Source: Candidatus Woesearchaeota archaeon
Lineage (GTDB): Archaea > Nanobdellota > Nanobdellia > Woesearchaeales > DSVV01
DNA: 59,548 nt
Assembly (NCBI GenBank): GCA_016192995.1
Contig: JACPTB010000009.1
Span: forward strand, 1-59,548
Direction of reading: 5' to 3'
Shown here: positions 17,006-27,109 of the stretch, piece after piece
Layout of the letters: each line of letters opens with the position of its first letter
Numbering within the stretch: position 1 is the stretch's first letter
Program-made: the position numbers and the translations under genes
The notes under the pieces: generated by a model
What the model was told of the DNA's origin: nothing
Databases searched by the model: none
What the model saw: only the letters and a program-made list of their open reading frames with translations

Positions 17006-17928
17006 AGCTGTTCACCAAGAGTTGGCAGTGTAGAAAATGTAGTACCTATAATAACTTCTTGTGAAGTATATCCTTTCTTCAAAAAAATATCAATGAGATT
17101 TTGGTGTTCTTTTTCCCCTTTTCCAAGCACAATAACATATCCTCCGCAACCTGCACCAGTAACTTTTGCTCCATGAACACCATAATCACGAGCAATTTGA
17201 ATAATTTCTTCAACTGCTGGATGAGAAACACCTAATTGTTGAAGAAGCATATGGCTTTGCGTCATTAAATTTCCAAGCAATGGCAAATCAGCTCTTGATA
17301 AAGCTTCTTGTGCTTTATCGACAATACTATTATTTTTATCAACAAGTTTTTTAAAATTTAAGGAATGAGCAGTAACGTAATCTCTTGTTTGCTTCAAAAT
17401 TTCAGGAGTAGACGATAATATTCCACTATTTACAAGCAAAAGTTTGAATGGTTTTTTAAGAAGCAAACGTTTATGCTGACCTTGTTCAAACAATAACACA
17501 CCACCATAAGTAATAAGAGTATTATCAATACCGCTAATGATTGAAGATAGTTCTTTTTCTATTGAAAACGCTGCATCATTAATGTCTGAGAGATTCATAC
17601 GAAGATTATAAAAGTCACTAAGTGTTTTCAGTAAACAAACAATGAATGCTGAACTGCTCCCAAGCCCAGCAGCAAGAGGAATATCACTGTTAACAGAAAT
17701 AACAAAAGGATCTTTGATAAATAATAATTCAGAAACACGAACAATTATTTTTTCACTGGTCAAATTATGAAAGGGTTTTCCATTAAGAATAATAGATGAT
17801 TTCTGACCAGAGGGTAAATCTTTCAAAAAAATTTCTAGAGATAAAGGAATAGAACTTGCAATTGCTTTACCCTGATAAGCAACAAAATGCTCGCCAAAAA
17901 GTATCACTTTTCCATAAACTTTAGCCAT
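17002..17928 (-). CDS. mvk: Mevalonate kinase
   Basis: About 308 aa, GHMP fold. Seen: GKVILFGEHFVAYQG, AAGLGSSSAFIV, the mevalonate-kinase motif SGIDNTLITYGG and VTGAGCGGYVIVL. I use the ATG at 17928 (MAKVYGK), since the longer frame begins with a TTG and has no better ribosome site. Its 3' end overlaps the decarboxylase start by four bases. Phosphorylates mevalonate. Confidence 0.94.
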   Translation of the reverse strand: MAKVYGKVILFGEHFVAYQGKAIASSIPLSLEIFLKDLPSGQKSSIILNGKPFHNLTSEKIIVRVSELLFIKDPFVISVNSDIPLAAGLGSSSAFIVCLLKTLSDFYNLRMNLSDINDAAFSIEKELSSIISGIDNTLITYGGVLLFEQGQHKRLLLKKPFKLLLVNSGILSSTPEILKQTRDYVTAHSLNFKKLVDKNNSIVDKAQEALSRADLPLLGNLMTQSHMLLQQLGVSHPAVEEIIQIARDYGVHGAKVTGAGCGGYVIVLGKGEKEHQNLIDIFLKKGYTSQEVIIGTTFSTLPTLGEQL

Positions 17929-17951
17929 AACAGAGAGAAACAATAAGCAAT

Positions 17952-18368
17952 TTATAAAGTTTTTATCGAAGACATATCAGGAATAAATTTAATGCCATAA
18001 TGAATAATTCCTTGATCACCAACAGCATAGACTTTCCTAAACACCGAGGTAACGCGCATGCCAATAGAAAGATCTTGTAGTACACAATCAGTAAGCTGTC
18101 CGGTAATCCTTGGCCCTTCATCAAGCTCAATAATACCAATGCAATAAGGAGCCATTGCTGAAAAAATATCAGGAGGAGCTTTAATTTGGGTAAACGTTAA
18201 GAGCTTGCCAGAACCTTTTAAAGTAACAGGATGAAAAGTGCTGCTTCCGCAGAAACAAAGATGAGTTTTTGGAAAGTAAATTTTCTGACATTCAGAACAT
18301 TGATTTCCTTCCAATCGATAGAATTCAGGATAATTTCGCCAGCGTAAAATAGGACTTTGATAATGCAT
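17952..18368 (-). CDS. DUF35 OB-fold zinc-ribbon acyl-CoA partner protein
   Basis: About 138 aa. A zinc ribbon (CSECQKIYFPKTHLCFC, about 20-36) is followed by an OB fold (LLTFTQIKAPP, IGIIELDEGPRITGQLTD). In archaea this protein bridges thiolase and HMG-CoA synthase and passes acetoacetyl-CoA between them; here it is encoded right after both. The start is the ATG at 18368 (MHYQSPILRW), five bases past the thiolase stop; the longer frame would overlap thiolase. Confidence 0.92.
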   Translation of the reverse strand: MHYQSPILRWRNYPEFYRLEGNQCSECQKIYFPKTHLCFCGSSTFHPVTLKGSGKLLTFTQIKAPPDIFSAMAPYCIGIIELDEGPRITGQLTDCVLQDLSIGMRVTSVFRKVYAVGDQGIIHYGIKFIPDMSSIKTL

Positions 18369-18372
18369 AATA

Positions 18373-19530
18373 TCACCGCTGCAAAACATTGACAACAACT
18401 GTTGCTCCAGTGCCGCCAACATTATGGGTTAATCCTGTAGTTGCATGTTGAACCTGCCGTTTGCCTGCTTCTCCGCGCAGTTGATGAACAATTTCCATAA
18501 TTTGTTTAACACCTGTTGCGCCAACAGGATGCCCGCATGCTTTTAAACCACCGCAAGGATTCACAGGAATTTTTCCATCAAAATAAGTTTGACCTTCTTC
18601 AATAAGCTTGCCTGCCTGCCCTCGTTCAACTAACCCAAGCCCTTCCATTGCCATAATTTCCGCAATAGTAAAACAATCATGGATCTCAGTAACATTTATA
18701 TCTGAAGTGGTAATGTTAGCTTGAGCTAATGCAAGACGAGCAGCTATAGTAGTTGCTGGAATTTCAGTTAATGATTTTCGAGAGTGCAATGCTAAAGTAT
18801 CAGATGCTTGAGCTGATCCGGTAACCCAAATCGGCGTGTCAGAATATTTTTTAGCATATGCTTCAGAAGCTAAAATAACTGAAGCGCTGCCGTCAGTAAT
18901 TGGCGAGCAGTCTAATAAAGTAAGCGGATCTGCAATCATTGATGAATGCAGCACTTGATCAACAGTAATTTGATTTTTAAATTGTGCTATAGGATTTAAT
19001 GAACCGTGTTTATGATTCTTTACTGCAACCATGGCAAGTTGTTCCCTTGTTAAGCCAAATTCATGCATATAAGCGCGCGTCATCATAGCGTAGAGCCCGC
19101 AAAACGTAACTCCAGTAAAACCTTCCCATACTTCATCGCCTGCTCCTATTAAACCTGCTGTTGCCTGCCGTGGTTGTACATCAGTCATCTTTTCAGTCCC
19201 ATTAACCATAACAATATCCGCGGCTCCTGACTGAATAGCTTGTAATCCAGAACGAAACGCTAAACTCCCCGACGCACAGGCGCCTTCTACTTTAAACGAT
19301 GGCACGGTAATATTAAGAATATCAGCAGCCATTGCTCCAATATGCTGCTGTCCTGAAAATTCACCACTGCACATATTCCCTGTTGCAATCATATCAATAT
19401 CTCGAGGACTAATTCGTGCATCTTCAAGCGCTTTTAGCTGTGATTCTGCCAATAAATCACGCAAGCTTTTATCCCATAATTCACCGAACTTAGTTGCTCC
19501 AGTCCCAATAATAGCAACACGCTGCTGCAT
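18373..19530 (-). CDS. Acetyl-CoA acetyltransferase (archaeal thiolase)
   Basis: 385 aa. Condenses two acetyl-CoA to acetoacetyl-CoA, first step of the mevalonate pathway. Seen: catalytic Cys in VEGACASGSLAF (about 83-94), His in EIHDCFTIAE, and NPCGGLKACGHPVGATGV near 322-339 with the second Cys/His. It is of the SCP-x-like type found in archaea with HMG-CoA synthase and DUF35. The ATG overlaps the HMG-CoA synthase stop (TAATG). Confidence 0.93.
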   Translation of the reverse strand: MQQRVAIIGTGATKFGELWDKSLRDLLAESQLKALEDARISPRDIDMIATGNMCSGEFSGQQHIGAMAADILNITVPSFKVEGACASGSLAFRSGLQAIQSGAADIVMVNGTEKMTDVQPRQATAGLIGAGDEVWEGFTGVTFCGLYAMMTRAYMHEFGLTREQLAMVAVKNHKHGSLNPIAQFKNQITVDQVLHSSMIADPLTLLDCSPITDGSASVILASEAYAKKYSDTPIWVTGSAQASDTLALHSRKSLTEIPATTIAARLALAQANITTSDINVTEIHDCFTIAEIMAMEGLGLVERGQAGKLIEEGQTYFDGKIPVNPCGGLKACGHPVGATGVKQIMEIVHQLRGEAGKRQVQHATTGLTHNVGGTGATVVVNVLQR

Positions 19531-20585
19531 TAGTGAATCATCTCCATAACCTTTCGATAATTTGAATACGTGACATATTTTTTCCTTGCAAGATACGTAC
19601 TAATTTTTATAGCTTTTTCCTGAGCATAGACTAATAAAGGTGTTGTTTCAAAGATAAAACTATCGCTTCCTGATCCTGAACCATAAGAAGTAACTAAAAT
19701 ACGTTGCCCAGGCAAACAATGTTCAAGGACATTGCATAACCCAAGAAGAGAAGCGCCAGAATAAGTATTGCCTATCTGAGGCACAACAAGTCCTAAAACT
19801 AACTGTGCCTCAGTAAAGTCAAAATGTTTTGCTGCCTGAAGAGGAAATTTACCATTCGGCTGATGAAAAATAACATGATGAAAATCATCTTTAGTAAATC
19901 CTGTTTTGCTAAGGATTCGTTCAGTGCAAGCAATAATATGCTTGAAATAAGCTGGTTCAGAAGTAAATCTTCCAGTATGTTGAGGAACTGAAGCTATCTG
20001 CCGACGCCAAAAATCTGGAGTATCTGAAGTATAAGATAAAGTAGTAATAAGTTTTGCAGAAATTTGCTCTTTACCTACAACAAAAGCAGCTCCTCCTGCT
20101 GCAGCGCTGTATTCTAAAGCATCACCTTGAGCGCTTTGGCTGGTGTCTGCACCAATGGCTAACCCATAAGTAATCATATCTGCTTTAACTAAACCAAGAA
20201 CTATCTGCAGAGCAGCTGTTCCTGCTTTGCAGGCAAATTCAGTGTCAGCTGCGGTATAATTATTACCTATCCCAATAACCTCTCCAACAATTGCAGCGCT
20301 TGGTTTTACTGCGTAAGGATGGCTTTCGCTGCCAACATAAATTGCGCCGATGGCAGTTTTATCAATACCACTTCGCTCTAAAGCGTGGCGAGCCGCTTGA
20401 ACTGAAATAGTTATAGTATCTTCGTCTTTTCCTGGAACACTTTTCTCAAAAATTTGTAAACTTTGCTGTATTTGAAGATGATCTTGATGATGCGCTTCTG
20501 CAATAGTCTCAGCTTTAATTCTATAATAAGGAACATAGCCGCCAAAACCAACAATACCTACATCATTATCAACACAGTTATTCAA
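19530..20585 (-). CDS. Hydroxymethylglutaryl-CoA synthase
   Basis: 351 aa. Condenses acetoacetyl-CoA with acetyl-CoA to HMG-CoA. Seen: GIVGFGGYVPYYRI start, catalytic Cys in EFACKAGTAALQ (about 117-128), His in FHQPNGKFP (about 244-252) and GNTYSGASLLGL. The start is a TTG (20583-20585) that overlaps the reductase stop; no ATG lies before the conserved first strand, so TTG is accepted. Forms a complex with thiolase and DUF35 in other archaea. Confidence 0.94.
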   Translation of the reverse strand: MNNCVDNDVGIVGFGGYVPYYRIKAETIAEAHHQDHLQIQQSLQIFEKSVPGKDEDTITISVQAARHALERSGIDKTAIGAIYVGSESHPYAVKPSAAIVGEVIGIGNNYTAADTEFACKAGTAALQIVLGLVKADMITYGLAIGADTSQSAQGDALEYSAAAGGAAFVVGKEQISAKLITTLSYTSDTPDFWRRQIASVPQHTGRFTSEPAYFKHIIACTERILSKTGFTKDDFHHVIFHQPNGKFPLQAAKHFDFTEAQLVLGLVVPQIGNTYSGASLLGLCNVLEHCLPGQRILVTSYGSGSGSDSFIFETTPLLVYAQEKAIKISTYLARKKYVTYSNYRKVMEMIH

Positions 20586-21898
20586 CGCAATTCACCTAAT
20601 TGTTTTTGTAATTGTGTTTGTTTTTCCCCTCGTGCAAGAACAAGATGGCTTTCTCCAAGCTCAAAATGATTAAGCAAGGTGCATAGCAAATTTAATTCTT
20701 GCGCCAAAACAGCTGCGCCAATAATTTCTGCAAATTTTAAAACATTATTGGGTAAACAACCTAATAACGAGAGGCATTCTCGTGCTGTGCCATATCCTGT
20801 CCCACCGCCTACAACACCAACTTCTAAATTAGGCAAACTTACACCAAAACGAATTCCTTGTTCTGTTTGTTCAGCATGGGTAAAGCATGCGGTTGATTCT
20901 GGTAATTGCGCAAGATCTTGCCCTGTTGCAGCAAAAATACCAGCGACAGTATTAGCTGCATTGGCATTAAACCCTGTCAAAGTTCCTGACAAGCCGCTGC
21001 CAACATAATTTTTCCAATGATTAAGTTTTTCCAATTTTGCTCCAGTAACAGTATCACCATATATCTCTTTTAAAGTTTGCTCTTGAACCATAACCTCACT
21101 TTCTACAGCTGTGCCTCGGCCTTCAAGAATATTAATATGGCTGGCTTTTTTGTCAGTGCATAAATTGCCTGAAATACTTAATAATTTAAGATTAGGAAAA
21201 TCATCAAGCAATAATTGAACGATTGCTTGAGTGTATTTAACAGCAGAGTTCATACCCATAGCTGCGCCAGTGTTAAAACATATTCTCAACCATATTTTAT
21301 TGCTTAATTGATATGCTTTAATTGATTTTAATTGGGTGTAGGAAGCTTTTTCTTTAACAATTTCTCTGAATAACTCAAAAACTGCCGGATTACAATTAAT
21401 TTGCCAGCAAACTTGTTGTGCTTCGTGAATAGAACTCGCTTCAAACAAGGGAGCGCGTGTCATGGAATTATCTTTGACAATACATTGAACACCACCACTT
21501 GTATTAACCGTTTTAAAACCTCGCTGTAATCCAGCAAGCAATGCTGCCTCATTAGTTGCAAGAGGAACATAAAATGAACCTTTTGCATGTTGACCATGAA
21601 TAATAACAGGCCCTCCTACACCAACAGGAATAACAACACCGCCAATTTTCATTTCAATACCTTTAGTAAAGTGTTGCTCATAAACACGGTAAGTAGGAAC
21701 AGAGCTTTTTTTAATAGTTGAAAGAGATATTCCTTGGCTTTCTTCTAAAAGTAATGCACGTATTTGTTCTGCAAGCTCGCAGGATTCTTGAACATGATTA
21801 AGATTATCATTAAAATAAGCATTGAGAAAATATTCTTCTAATTCATACAAAGGTATATTTTTCTCAATAATCTCTTTCTTAACTGCCTCAATATCCAT
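20582..21898 (-). CDS. hmgA: Hydroxymethylglutaryl-CoA reductase, class I type
   Basis: 438 aa. Reduces HMG-CoA to mevalonate, the committed step. Seen: PLATNEAALLAGLQRG with catalytic Glu, SGNLCTDKKASHINILEGRG with catalytic Lys, catalytic Asp in FAATGQDLAQ, VGVVGGGTGYGTA, and the C-terminal His in GESHLVLARGEK. First gene of the operon, with a leaderless promoter at 21921-21930. Confidence 0.95.
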   Translation of the reverse strand: MDIEAVKKEIIEKNIPLYELEEYFLNAYFNDNLNHVQESCELAEQIRALLLEESQGISLSTIKKSSVPTYRVYEQHFTKGIEMKIGGVVIPVGVGGPVIIHGQHAKGSFYVPLATNEAALLAGLQRGFKTVNTSGGVQCIVKDNSMTRAPLFEASSIHEAQQVCWQINCNPAVFELFREIVKEKASYTQLKSIKAYQLSNKIWLRICFNTGAAMGMNSAVKYTQAIVQLLLDDFPNLKLLSISGNLCTDKKASHINILEGRGTAVESEVMVQEQTLKEIYGDTVTGAKLEKLNHWKNYVGSGLSGTLTGFNANAANTVAGIFAATGQDLAQLPESTACFTHAEQTEQGIRFGVSLPNLEVGVVGGGTGYGTARECLSLLGCLPNNVLKFAEIIGAAVLAQELNLLCTLLNHFELGESHLVLARGEKQTQLQKQLGELR

Positions 21899-21920
21899 AC
21901 AACCTAAGGTCGAGCATTTT

Positions 21921-21930
21921 ATTTATAAAT
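21921..21930 (-). promoter_or_regulatory. TATA box of the mevalonate operon
   Basis: ATTTATAAAT lies 23-32 bp before the HMG-CoA reductase ATG, the normal distance for leaderless initiation. The left duplication of the next palindromic element starts five bases further upstream. Confidence 0.65.
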
Positions 21931-21943
21931 ATTGACAAATATT

Positions 21944-22169
21944 GGCTCTGTCCCGAATGTATTGCGTAGCAATATACCATCAAAGAAAGTCAAATGTTAT
22001 TCAACACTTTCTTTGATTCGTATAGTTTTTGGTGCCATGCTTGTGATTATCCTTCAAATTAATACGTGGGAAAAAAGGAAATTACAATGGGAATTTTTTC
22101 CTTGTTATAAATAAGTGAGATAATCACGGCACCAAAACCGAGGCGTTAGCCGAGATTTGGGACAGAGCC
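21944..22169. repeat. Palindromic MITE-like element, GGCTCTGTCCC ends, K2 core
   Basis: 226 bp. Ends GGCTCTGTCCCGAAT / ATTTGGGACAGAGCC; flanks ACAAATATT (21935-21943) and AAAAATATT (22170-22178) match at 8 of 9 bases, a duplication with one change. It shares GTATTGCGTAGCAATATACC and TCAAAGAAAG with the 4344 element, but its core (K2) begins TTTTTGGTGCCATGCTTGTG and contains GGAAAAAATTCC-like arms. The right duplication overlaps the stop codon of the pyrophosphatase gene. Confidence 0.85.
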
Positions 22170-22176
22170 AAAAATA

Positions 22177-24237
22177 TTATCTAAGTAATAATCCACCATA
22201 TTTCACAAACAAAGGCACAAACACTAAACTAGTTATAGACATAAGTTTAATAAGAATATTCAATGATGGCCCAGAGGTATCTTTGAAAGGATCTCCGACA
22301 GTGTCTCCTACAACAGCTGCTTTATGGACATCACTGCCTTTTCCTCCAAGATTGCCTGCTTCAATATATTTTTTAGCATTATCCCAAGCTCCGCCTGAAT
22401 TAGCAGATGCGATTGCTAATACTGCGCCAGTAACAATTGATCCCATTAATACCCCTGCTAATGCTTGAACACCGAATAGAAGTCCAACTACAAGAGGAGT
22501 TCCTAAAACAAGTATTCCTGGCAAAATCATTTCCTTCAAAGCTGCCTCGGTTGAAATCATAACACATTTTTTGTAGTCAGGCTTTGCTTTCCCCTGCATT
22601 AATCCTTTAATGGTTTTAAATTGTCGCCGTACTTCTTCAACCATGCTTAATGCTGCTTTTCCCACTGATTTCATCGTCAAAGCAGAGAAGATAAAAGGCA
22701 GTAATGCACCGATAAATAAGCCACTGATTACAAGAGGCGATAACAAATCAACGACACCAACACTTCCAGCAACAGTAAATGCACTGAACAATGCTAATCC
22801 TGTTAACACTGCTGAGCCTATGGCAAAACCTTTGCCAATTGCTGCAGTAGTATTGCCTGCTGCATCTAAAACATCAGTTCTTTTCCTGATAGATTTATCC
22901 AACCCTGCCATTTCAGCAATGCCACCTGCATTATCTGATACAGGTCCATAAGCATCTATTGCTAATCCTAACACAAGGGTTGAGAGCATGCCAATTGCTG
23001 CAATAGCAATCCCGTAAAATCCTGCAAATGAATAGGCAACAAAAACAGTAATTGCTAGTAAAATAATAGGCAAGACAGAACTTTCATATCCTAAAGCAAG
23101 ACCATAAATAATATTAGTTGCTGCTCCTGTTTTTGAAGCATTTGCAACTGAACGCACTGGTTTATAGCGATGTGAAGTGTAATATTCAGTAACAATGCCA
23201 ATGAGTAATCCTGAAATTATTCCTGATAACACCGCAAAATAAACACCGAGTGATGTATAGGTTGCTGAGAACAATTCAAATTGAGCAGGAAGAACTATTG
23301 TAGTAACAAAATACAAAGCAACTGCTACTAATAATGATGAAATAATCAAACCACGTTTTAGGACACTTTCTACATTTTCTTTTCCTTCAGGCAACTTGAT
23401 TAAAAACAAGGTTATAAAACAAGCAACAATACCAATAACAGATATTAATAAAGGATACAGCAATGCTCCCAAACCAGCAGCTGCAAAAACAACAGCGCCA
23501 ATAAGAAGCGCTGAACAAGTGCTTTCTGCGCAGCTCCCAAATAAATCTGCACCCATTCCTGCAATATCTCCAACATTATCTCCGACATTATCTGCAATAA
23601 CAGCTGGATTTCGAGGATCATCTTCTGGAATTCCTTTCTCAACCTTCCCGACTAAATCTGCACCAACATCTGCTGCTTTAGTGTAAATACCGCCGCCAAC
23701 TCTTGCAAACAATGCAATGCTGCTTGCGCCTAATGCAAATCCAGCCATGATTTCCATAACAATCGGTGCTTGATAACCAAGCACCAAGCTAAATAGAATA
23801 TATAACAAGCCTAATCCTAAAACTGCAAAAGAAACTAATCCTAATCCCATAACTGAACCTGATTCAAAAGCAACTTGAAATGCCTTGCTTAAACTTTTTT
23901 GAGCTTGAAAAGTGGTTCTAACATTGCCTAAGGTTGCAATCCGCATCCCAATATAACCTGCAAGAATCGAGGTTACGCAGCCAAAGACAAACGCCAATGC
24001 AGTAGAAACACCATGATCTAAAAATAAAGCAATTAACGCGCCAAATATAACAATAAACCAAGCCATGATCTTATATTCTTGATATAAAAATGCCAAAGCA
24101 CCTTCTTGTATAGCGCGGGAAATCTCTTGCATTTTTTGATTGCCTACATCATATTTAGAAACTTTTCGTGCAAGATAACATGCATATACTAATGCAATAA
24201 TACCAACAAGAAATACTAACCATAATGTATAATCCAT
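22177..24237 (-). CDS. hppA: Membrane ion-translocating pyrophosphatase
   Basis: 686 aa with about 16 membrane helices. Uses PPi hydrolysis to pump ions. The active site [19 protein letters not shown] is near 203-221. [16 protein letters not shown] has Ala, not Lys, after GNTTA, the mark of the K+-dependent subfamily. After the active site it reads [11 protein letters not shown], with Gly where many Na+-pumps have Glu and the Glu one turn later, as in plant vacuolar H+-pumps, so H+ pumping is more likely. It can recycle PPi made by biosynthesis. A GGTGGTT ribosome site precedes the ATG. Confidence 0.95.
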   Translation of the reverse strand: MDYTLWLVFLVGIIALVYACYLARKVSKYDVGNQKMQEISRAIQEGALAFLYQEYKIMAWFIVIFGALIALFLDHGVSTALAFVFGCVTSILAGYIGMRIATLGNVRTTFQAQKSLSKAFQVAFESGSVMGLGLVSFAVLGLGLLYILFSLVLGYQAPIVMEIMAGFALGASSIALFARVGGGIYTKAADVGADLVGKVEKGIPEDDPRNPAVIADNVGDNVGDIAGMGADLFGSCAESTCSALLIGAVVFAAAGLGALLYPLLISVIGIVACFITLFLIKLPEGKENVESVLKRGLIISSLLVAVALYFVTTIVLPAQFELFSATYTSLGVYFAVLSGIISGLLIGIVTEYYTSHRYKPVRSVANASKTGAATNIIYGLALGYESSVLPIILLAITVFVAYSFAGFYGIAIAAIGMLSTLVLGLAIDAYGPVSDNAGGIAEMAGLDKSIRKRTDVLDAAGNTTAAIGKGFAIGSAVLTGLALFSAFTVAGSVGVVDLLSPLVISGLFIGALLPFIFSALTMKSVGKAALSMVEEVRRQFKTIKGLMQGKAKPDYKKCVMISTEAALKEMILPGILVLGTPLVVGLLFGVQALAGVLMGSIVTGAVLAIASANSGGAWDNAKKYIEAGNLGGKGSDVHKAAVVGDTVGDPFKDTSGPSLNILIKLMSITSLVFVPLFVKYGGLLLR

Positions 24238-24267
24238 GTATAACCACCTTATTATTTCTGCTTAATT

Positions 24268-24501
24268 TTACTCTTTTTCTTCTCTTTCTTCTTCATTATC
24301 TTGATCTTTTAGAGATGATGGATCTTGAGTTATTGATGTATCAATCATCTCTTTAAGTTTTCGAGCCTGTTCTTCAACACTAATCAGTAGACCTAAATCT
24401 CCAAAACATTGCAAAGCGCACTCTTCACAGTAGTAGTCAGTAGTATCCTTAATAAGATACTGGGCAGTAGTTTCCTCACACACAGAACATTTCTTATGCA
24501 T
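24268..24501 (-). CDS. Small zinc-ribbon protein
   Basis: 77 aa. Four Cys in two pairs (CSVC near 5-8 and CEEC near 25-28) make a treble-clef or ribbon metal site; the C-terminal third is Glu/Asp-rich (DNEEEREEKE). It lies 30 bp before the pyrophosphatase gene on the same strand and is probably cotranscribed. Function unknown. Confidence 0.7.
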   Translation of the reverse strand: MHKKCSVCEETTAQYLIKDTTDYYCEECALQCFGDLGLLISVEEQARKLKEMIDTSITQDPSSLKDQDNEEEREEKE

Positions 24502-24609
24502 TACCAGCTAAAAATAGGGTTTTATTTTTAAATATTGTTATAATAAACAGTATTTATAATTACTAAAATACAATACATTTTAATATATAAATACCTAAAA
24601 TTTCAAATT

Positions 24610-25059
24610 ATGAAAAAGTGGATGATAATGAGCATATTAACAATGATGATTCTTCTTATCGGATGCTCAACTAATCAAATACCACCTAAAATTGAAAGAA
24701 CCTATCCTTTTACAGATCAAACATACCAAGTAACTACGGTAGAAAATATTATTAAAGAAAAACCAACTGAAGGAAATTTTAACATTGATGCATATGTAGT
24801 TGACGTATACTTTTGCCCGCCATGCCCAAAAGGTGCTTTGTGCAAGACCTGCGGTTCTGACTTTATAATCATTTCAGACACACCAAATTATTTGGAAAAT
24901 GATAATTTACGAATAGATTTAGATATTAATACTGCAAAACAATTTCAAGAAGGAAAAAAGTATAGATTTTCAATAAAATATAGGCTTCAGAAAAATGCAG
25001 TATACCAAACGGAATCTGAAATAATTAAATTAGTAGGATATGATGAGTTATTAGAATAA
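24610..25059 (+). CDS. Predicted lipoprotein
   Basis: 149 aa with an N-terminal membrane segment ending in LLIGC (lipobox Cys at about 20). A Cys cluster (FCPPCPKGALCKTC, about 71-84) could bind metal or form disulfides. The TATA-like TATATAAATA is about 20-30 bp before the ATG. Monocistronic and convergent with the ATPase operon. No family recognised. Confidence 0.65.
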   Translation: MKKWMIMSILTMMILLIGCSTNQIPPKIERTYPFTDQTYQVTTVENIIKEKPTEGNFNIDAYVVDVYFCPPCPKGALCKTCGSDFIIISDTPNYLENDNLRIDLDINTAKQFQEGKKYRFSIKYRLQKNAVYQTESEIIKLVGYDELLE

Positions 25060-25071
25060 TTACAAATTATT
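25055..25071. terminator. Short hairpin between convergent genes
   Basis: AATAATT-aca-AATTATT overlaps the lipoprotein stop region and precedes the end of the ATP synthase D gene. It could end both transcripts, but the stem is only seven A/T pairs. Confidence 0.35.
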
Positions 25072-25685
25072 TACTCTTTAATCCTCTTCATTCTAAACAC
25101 ATTTTCTCGATCCATTTCTTCCAACCGCATTTTAATAAATGCCATCTGCGTTTTCATTTTGGGAATTACTTCAAACTCCAAAGCATTAACCCGTCTTTTA
25201 GTTTTTTCAATCTCTTCAAGTAATTTCTTCATCGTTGTTTCTGTTTCAGCAGCTTGAATAACTTTTTCAACTACTTTTTCATAGGCAAAAGCTGCATTAT
25301 CAATCATAGTTGAGCTTCCGATAGTTCCATAACCACGATCCATAAAATGATGCTGCACTGGTTGAGATTTGATTTTAGGAACGACAACACCCATAATATT
25401 TTTAGACATAAGTTCAACTTCTGGTTTAGTAACAACTGCCATGCTTAAAGAAGTGAGCGATAAATCCCCTTCTACAACACGAGCCATATTTACTGCCTGC
25501 AAAGCAGTTTTATATTCTTCAGTAAGCTCTTTACGAAGTGATTTTGCCTGTTTTAACACTTCAAAAAATTCAAGTATTAAACCATCGCGTTTCTTCTTAA
25601 GTAAATTATAACCTGACTCTGCCAGCTTAATTCGTTTCTTTAAATTCTGCAGTTCACTTCTTGTCGGCTTAATATTTTGGCTCAT
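25071..25685 (-). CDS. atpD: A/V-type ATP synthase subunit D
   Basis: 204 aa. Central rotor shaft that couples the A3B3 head to the membrane ring. Long N- and C-terminal coiled-coil helices are visible (PTRSELQNLKKRIKLAESGYNLLKKKRD split at the start; RRVNALEFEVIPKMK near the end), with a short globular middle. Length is normal for archaeal subunit D. Last gene of the operon. Confidence 0.95.
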   Translation of the reverse strand: MSQNIKPTRSELQNLKKRIKLAESGYNLLKKKRDGLILEFFEVLKQAKSLRKELTEEYKTALQAVNMARVVEGDLSLTSLSMAVVTKPEVELMSKNIMGVVVPKIKSQPVQHHFMDRGYGTIGSSTMIDNAAFAYEKVVEKVIQAAETETTMKKLLEEIEKTKRRVNALEFEVIPKMKTQMAFIKMRLEEMDRENVFRMKRIKE

Positions 25686-25701
25686 AGCTTATCACAAAGA
25701 C

Positions 25702-27075
25702 TTATACTTGCTGATCTTTATAGTACTTTTCCTTCAAATCAGGGCTTAATCGAGTTAATTCATTTTTAGGAATTGCACCAAACATATGCCAGGATACGTC
25801 AAGAGTTTGGTTAATGGTTCTGTCTTCGTTTCTCATTTGCTTGACAAAACGCTGCTCAAATGCTTCAGCAAATTTTAACAATCGTTTGTCACGATCGCTC
25901 AAAGCTTCTTCACCAACAATTGCAACCAGTCCTCGTAAATCCCTTCCTTGAGCATAGTTTGCATATAATTGGTCAGAAACATTTTTATGATCGTCGCGTG
26001 TTTTTCCTTTGCCAATCCCTAAATTCATTAATCGAGATAACGAAGGCAATACATCAACAGGTGGATAAACTCCTTTTCGATGAAGCTCACGACTCAGTAC
26101 AATTTGACCCTCAGTAATATACCCGGTTAAATCAGGGATAGGATGAGTAATATCATCCCCAACCATAGTTAAAATCGGAATCTGAGTAATAGATCCTTTT
26201 TTGCCTTTAATCATACCAGCGCGCTCATAAAGCATCGCTAGGTCAGTGTACATATATCCTGGATATCCTCGCCGTCCAGGAATTTCTTCTCGGGCAGCTC
26301 CTATTTGACGCAAACTTTCACAATAGTTCGTCATATCAGTTAAAATAACAAGAACATGCATGTCGCGTTCATAGGCGAGATATTCAGCAGTAGTCAGAGC
26401 CATTCTTGGCGTGACTAACCGTTCAACAGCTGGATCATCGGCAAGATTCAGGAATACAACTGATCGCTGTAAAGCTCCTGTTTCTTCAAAATCTTTCATA
26501 AAATAAGAAGCTTCTTCATTAGTAATACCCATTGCTGCAAAAATAACTACGAAATTTTCTTTTTGCCCGATAACTTTTGCCTGCCGTGCAATTTGAAGGG
26601 CAATTTCATTATGGGGCAGTCCACTGCCGCTAAAGATAGGCAATTTTTGCCCTCGAACTAAAGTATTCGTTGCATCAATAGTTGAAATTCCTGTCTGGAT
26701 AAAATCACTGGGTGATGCCCGCGAATAAGGATTAATAGCAGCTCCAATAATATCAATTTTTTTCTCAGGAACAAGAGCTGGCCCGCCGTCAATAGGTTTT
26801 CCTGCGCCGCTGAAGATTCTTCCTAACATTTCTTCTGAAACACCTAATTTAATGGTTTCTCCCAAAAATCGTACTCGTGTTTCACGATCAATACCTGAAG
26901 TTCCTTCAAAAATTTGAACAACAACAAGGTCATTGCTGGTATCGAGAACTTGCCCATTTTTAACACTACCATCAGGCAATTTTAATGAAACAAGTTCTCC
27001 ATAACCAACAGGATCTGTTTTCTCTACAAAAACAAGAGGTCCTGCAATTTTAGTGATAGTTTTATATTCTTTCAT
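25702..27075 (-). CDS. atpB: A/V-type ATP synthase subunit B
   Basis: 457 aa. Non-catalytic nucleotide-binding subunit of the head. Seen: barrel start [50 protein letters not shown] (degenerate P-loop, in pieces), [18 protein letters not shown] and [17 protein letters not shown] with the arginine region. Complete length. Confidence 0.97.
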   Translation of the reverse strand: MKEYKTITKIAGPLVFVEKTDPVGYGELVSLKLPDGSVKNGQVLDTSNDLVVVQIFEGTSGIDRETRVRFLGETIKLGVSEEMLGRIFSGAGKPIDGGPALVPEKKIDIIGAAINPYSRASPSDFIQTGISTIDATNTLVRGQKLPIFSGSGLPHNEIALQIARQAKVIGQKENFVVIFAAMGITNEEASYFMKDFEETGALQRSVVFLNLADDPAVERLVTPRMALTTAEYLAYERDMHVLVILTDMTNYCESLRQIGAAREEIPGRRGYPGYMYTDLAMLYERAGMIKGKKGSITQIPILTMVGDDITHPIPDLTGYITEGQIVLSRELHRKGVYPPVDVLPSLSRLMNLGIGKGKTRDDHKNVSDQLYANYAQGRDLRGLVAIVGEEALSDRDKRLLKFAEAFEQRFVKQMRNEDRTINQTLDVSWHMFGAIPKNELTRLSPDLKEKYYKDQQV

Positions 27076-27109
27076 ATTCCCTACCTCGTAAGCTTATGTA
27101 TGTTCTGCG

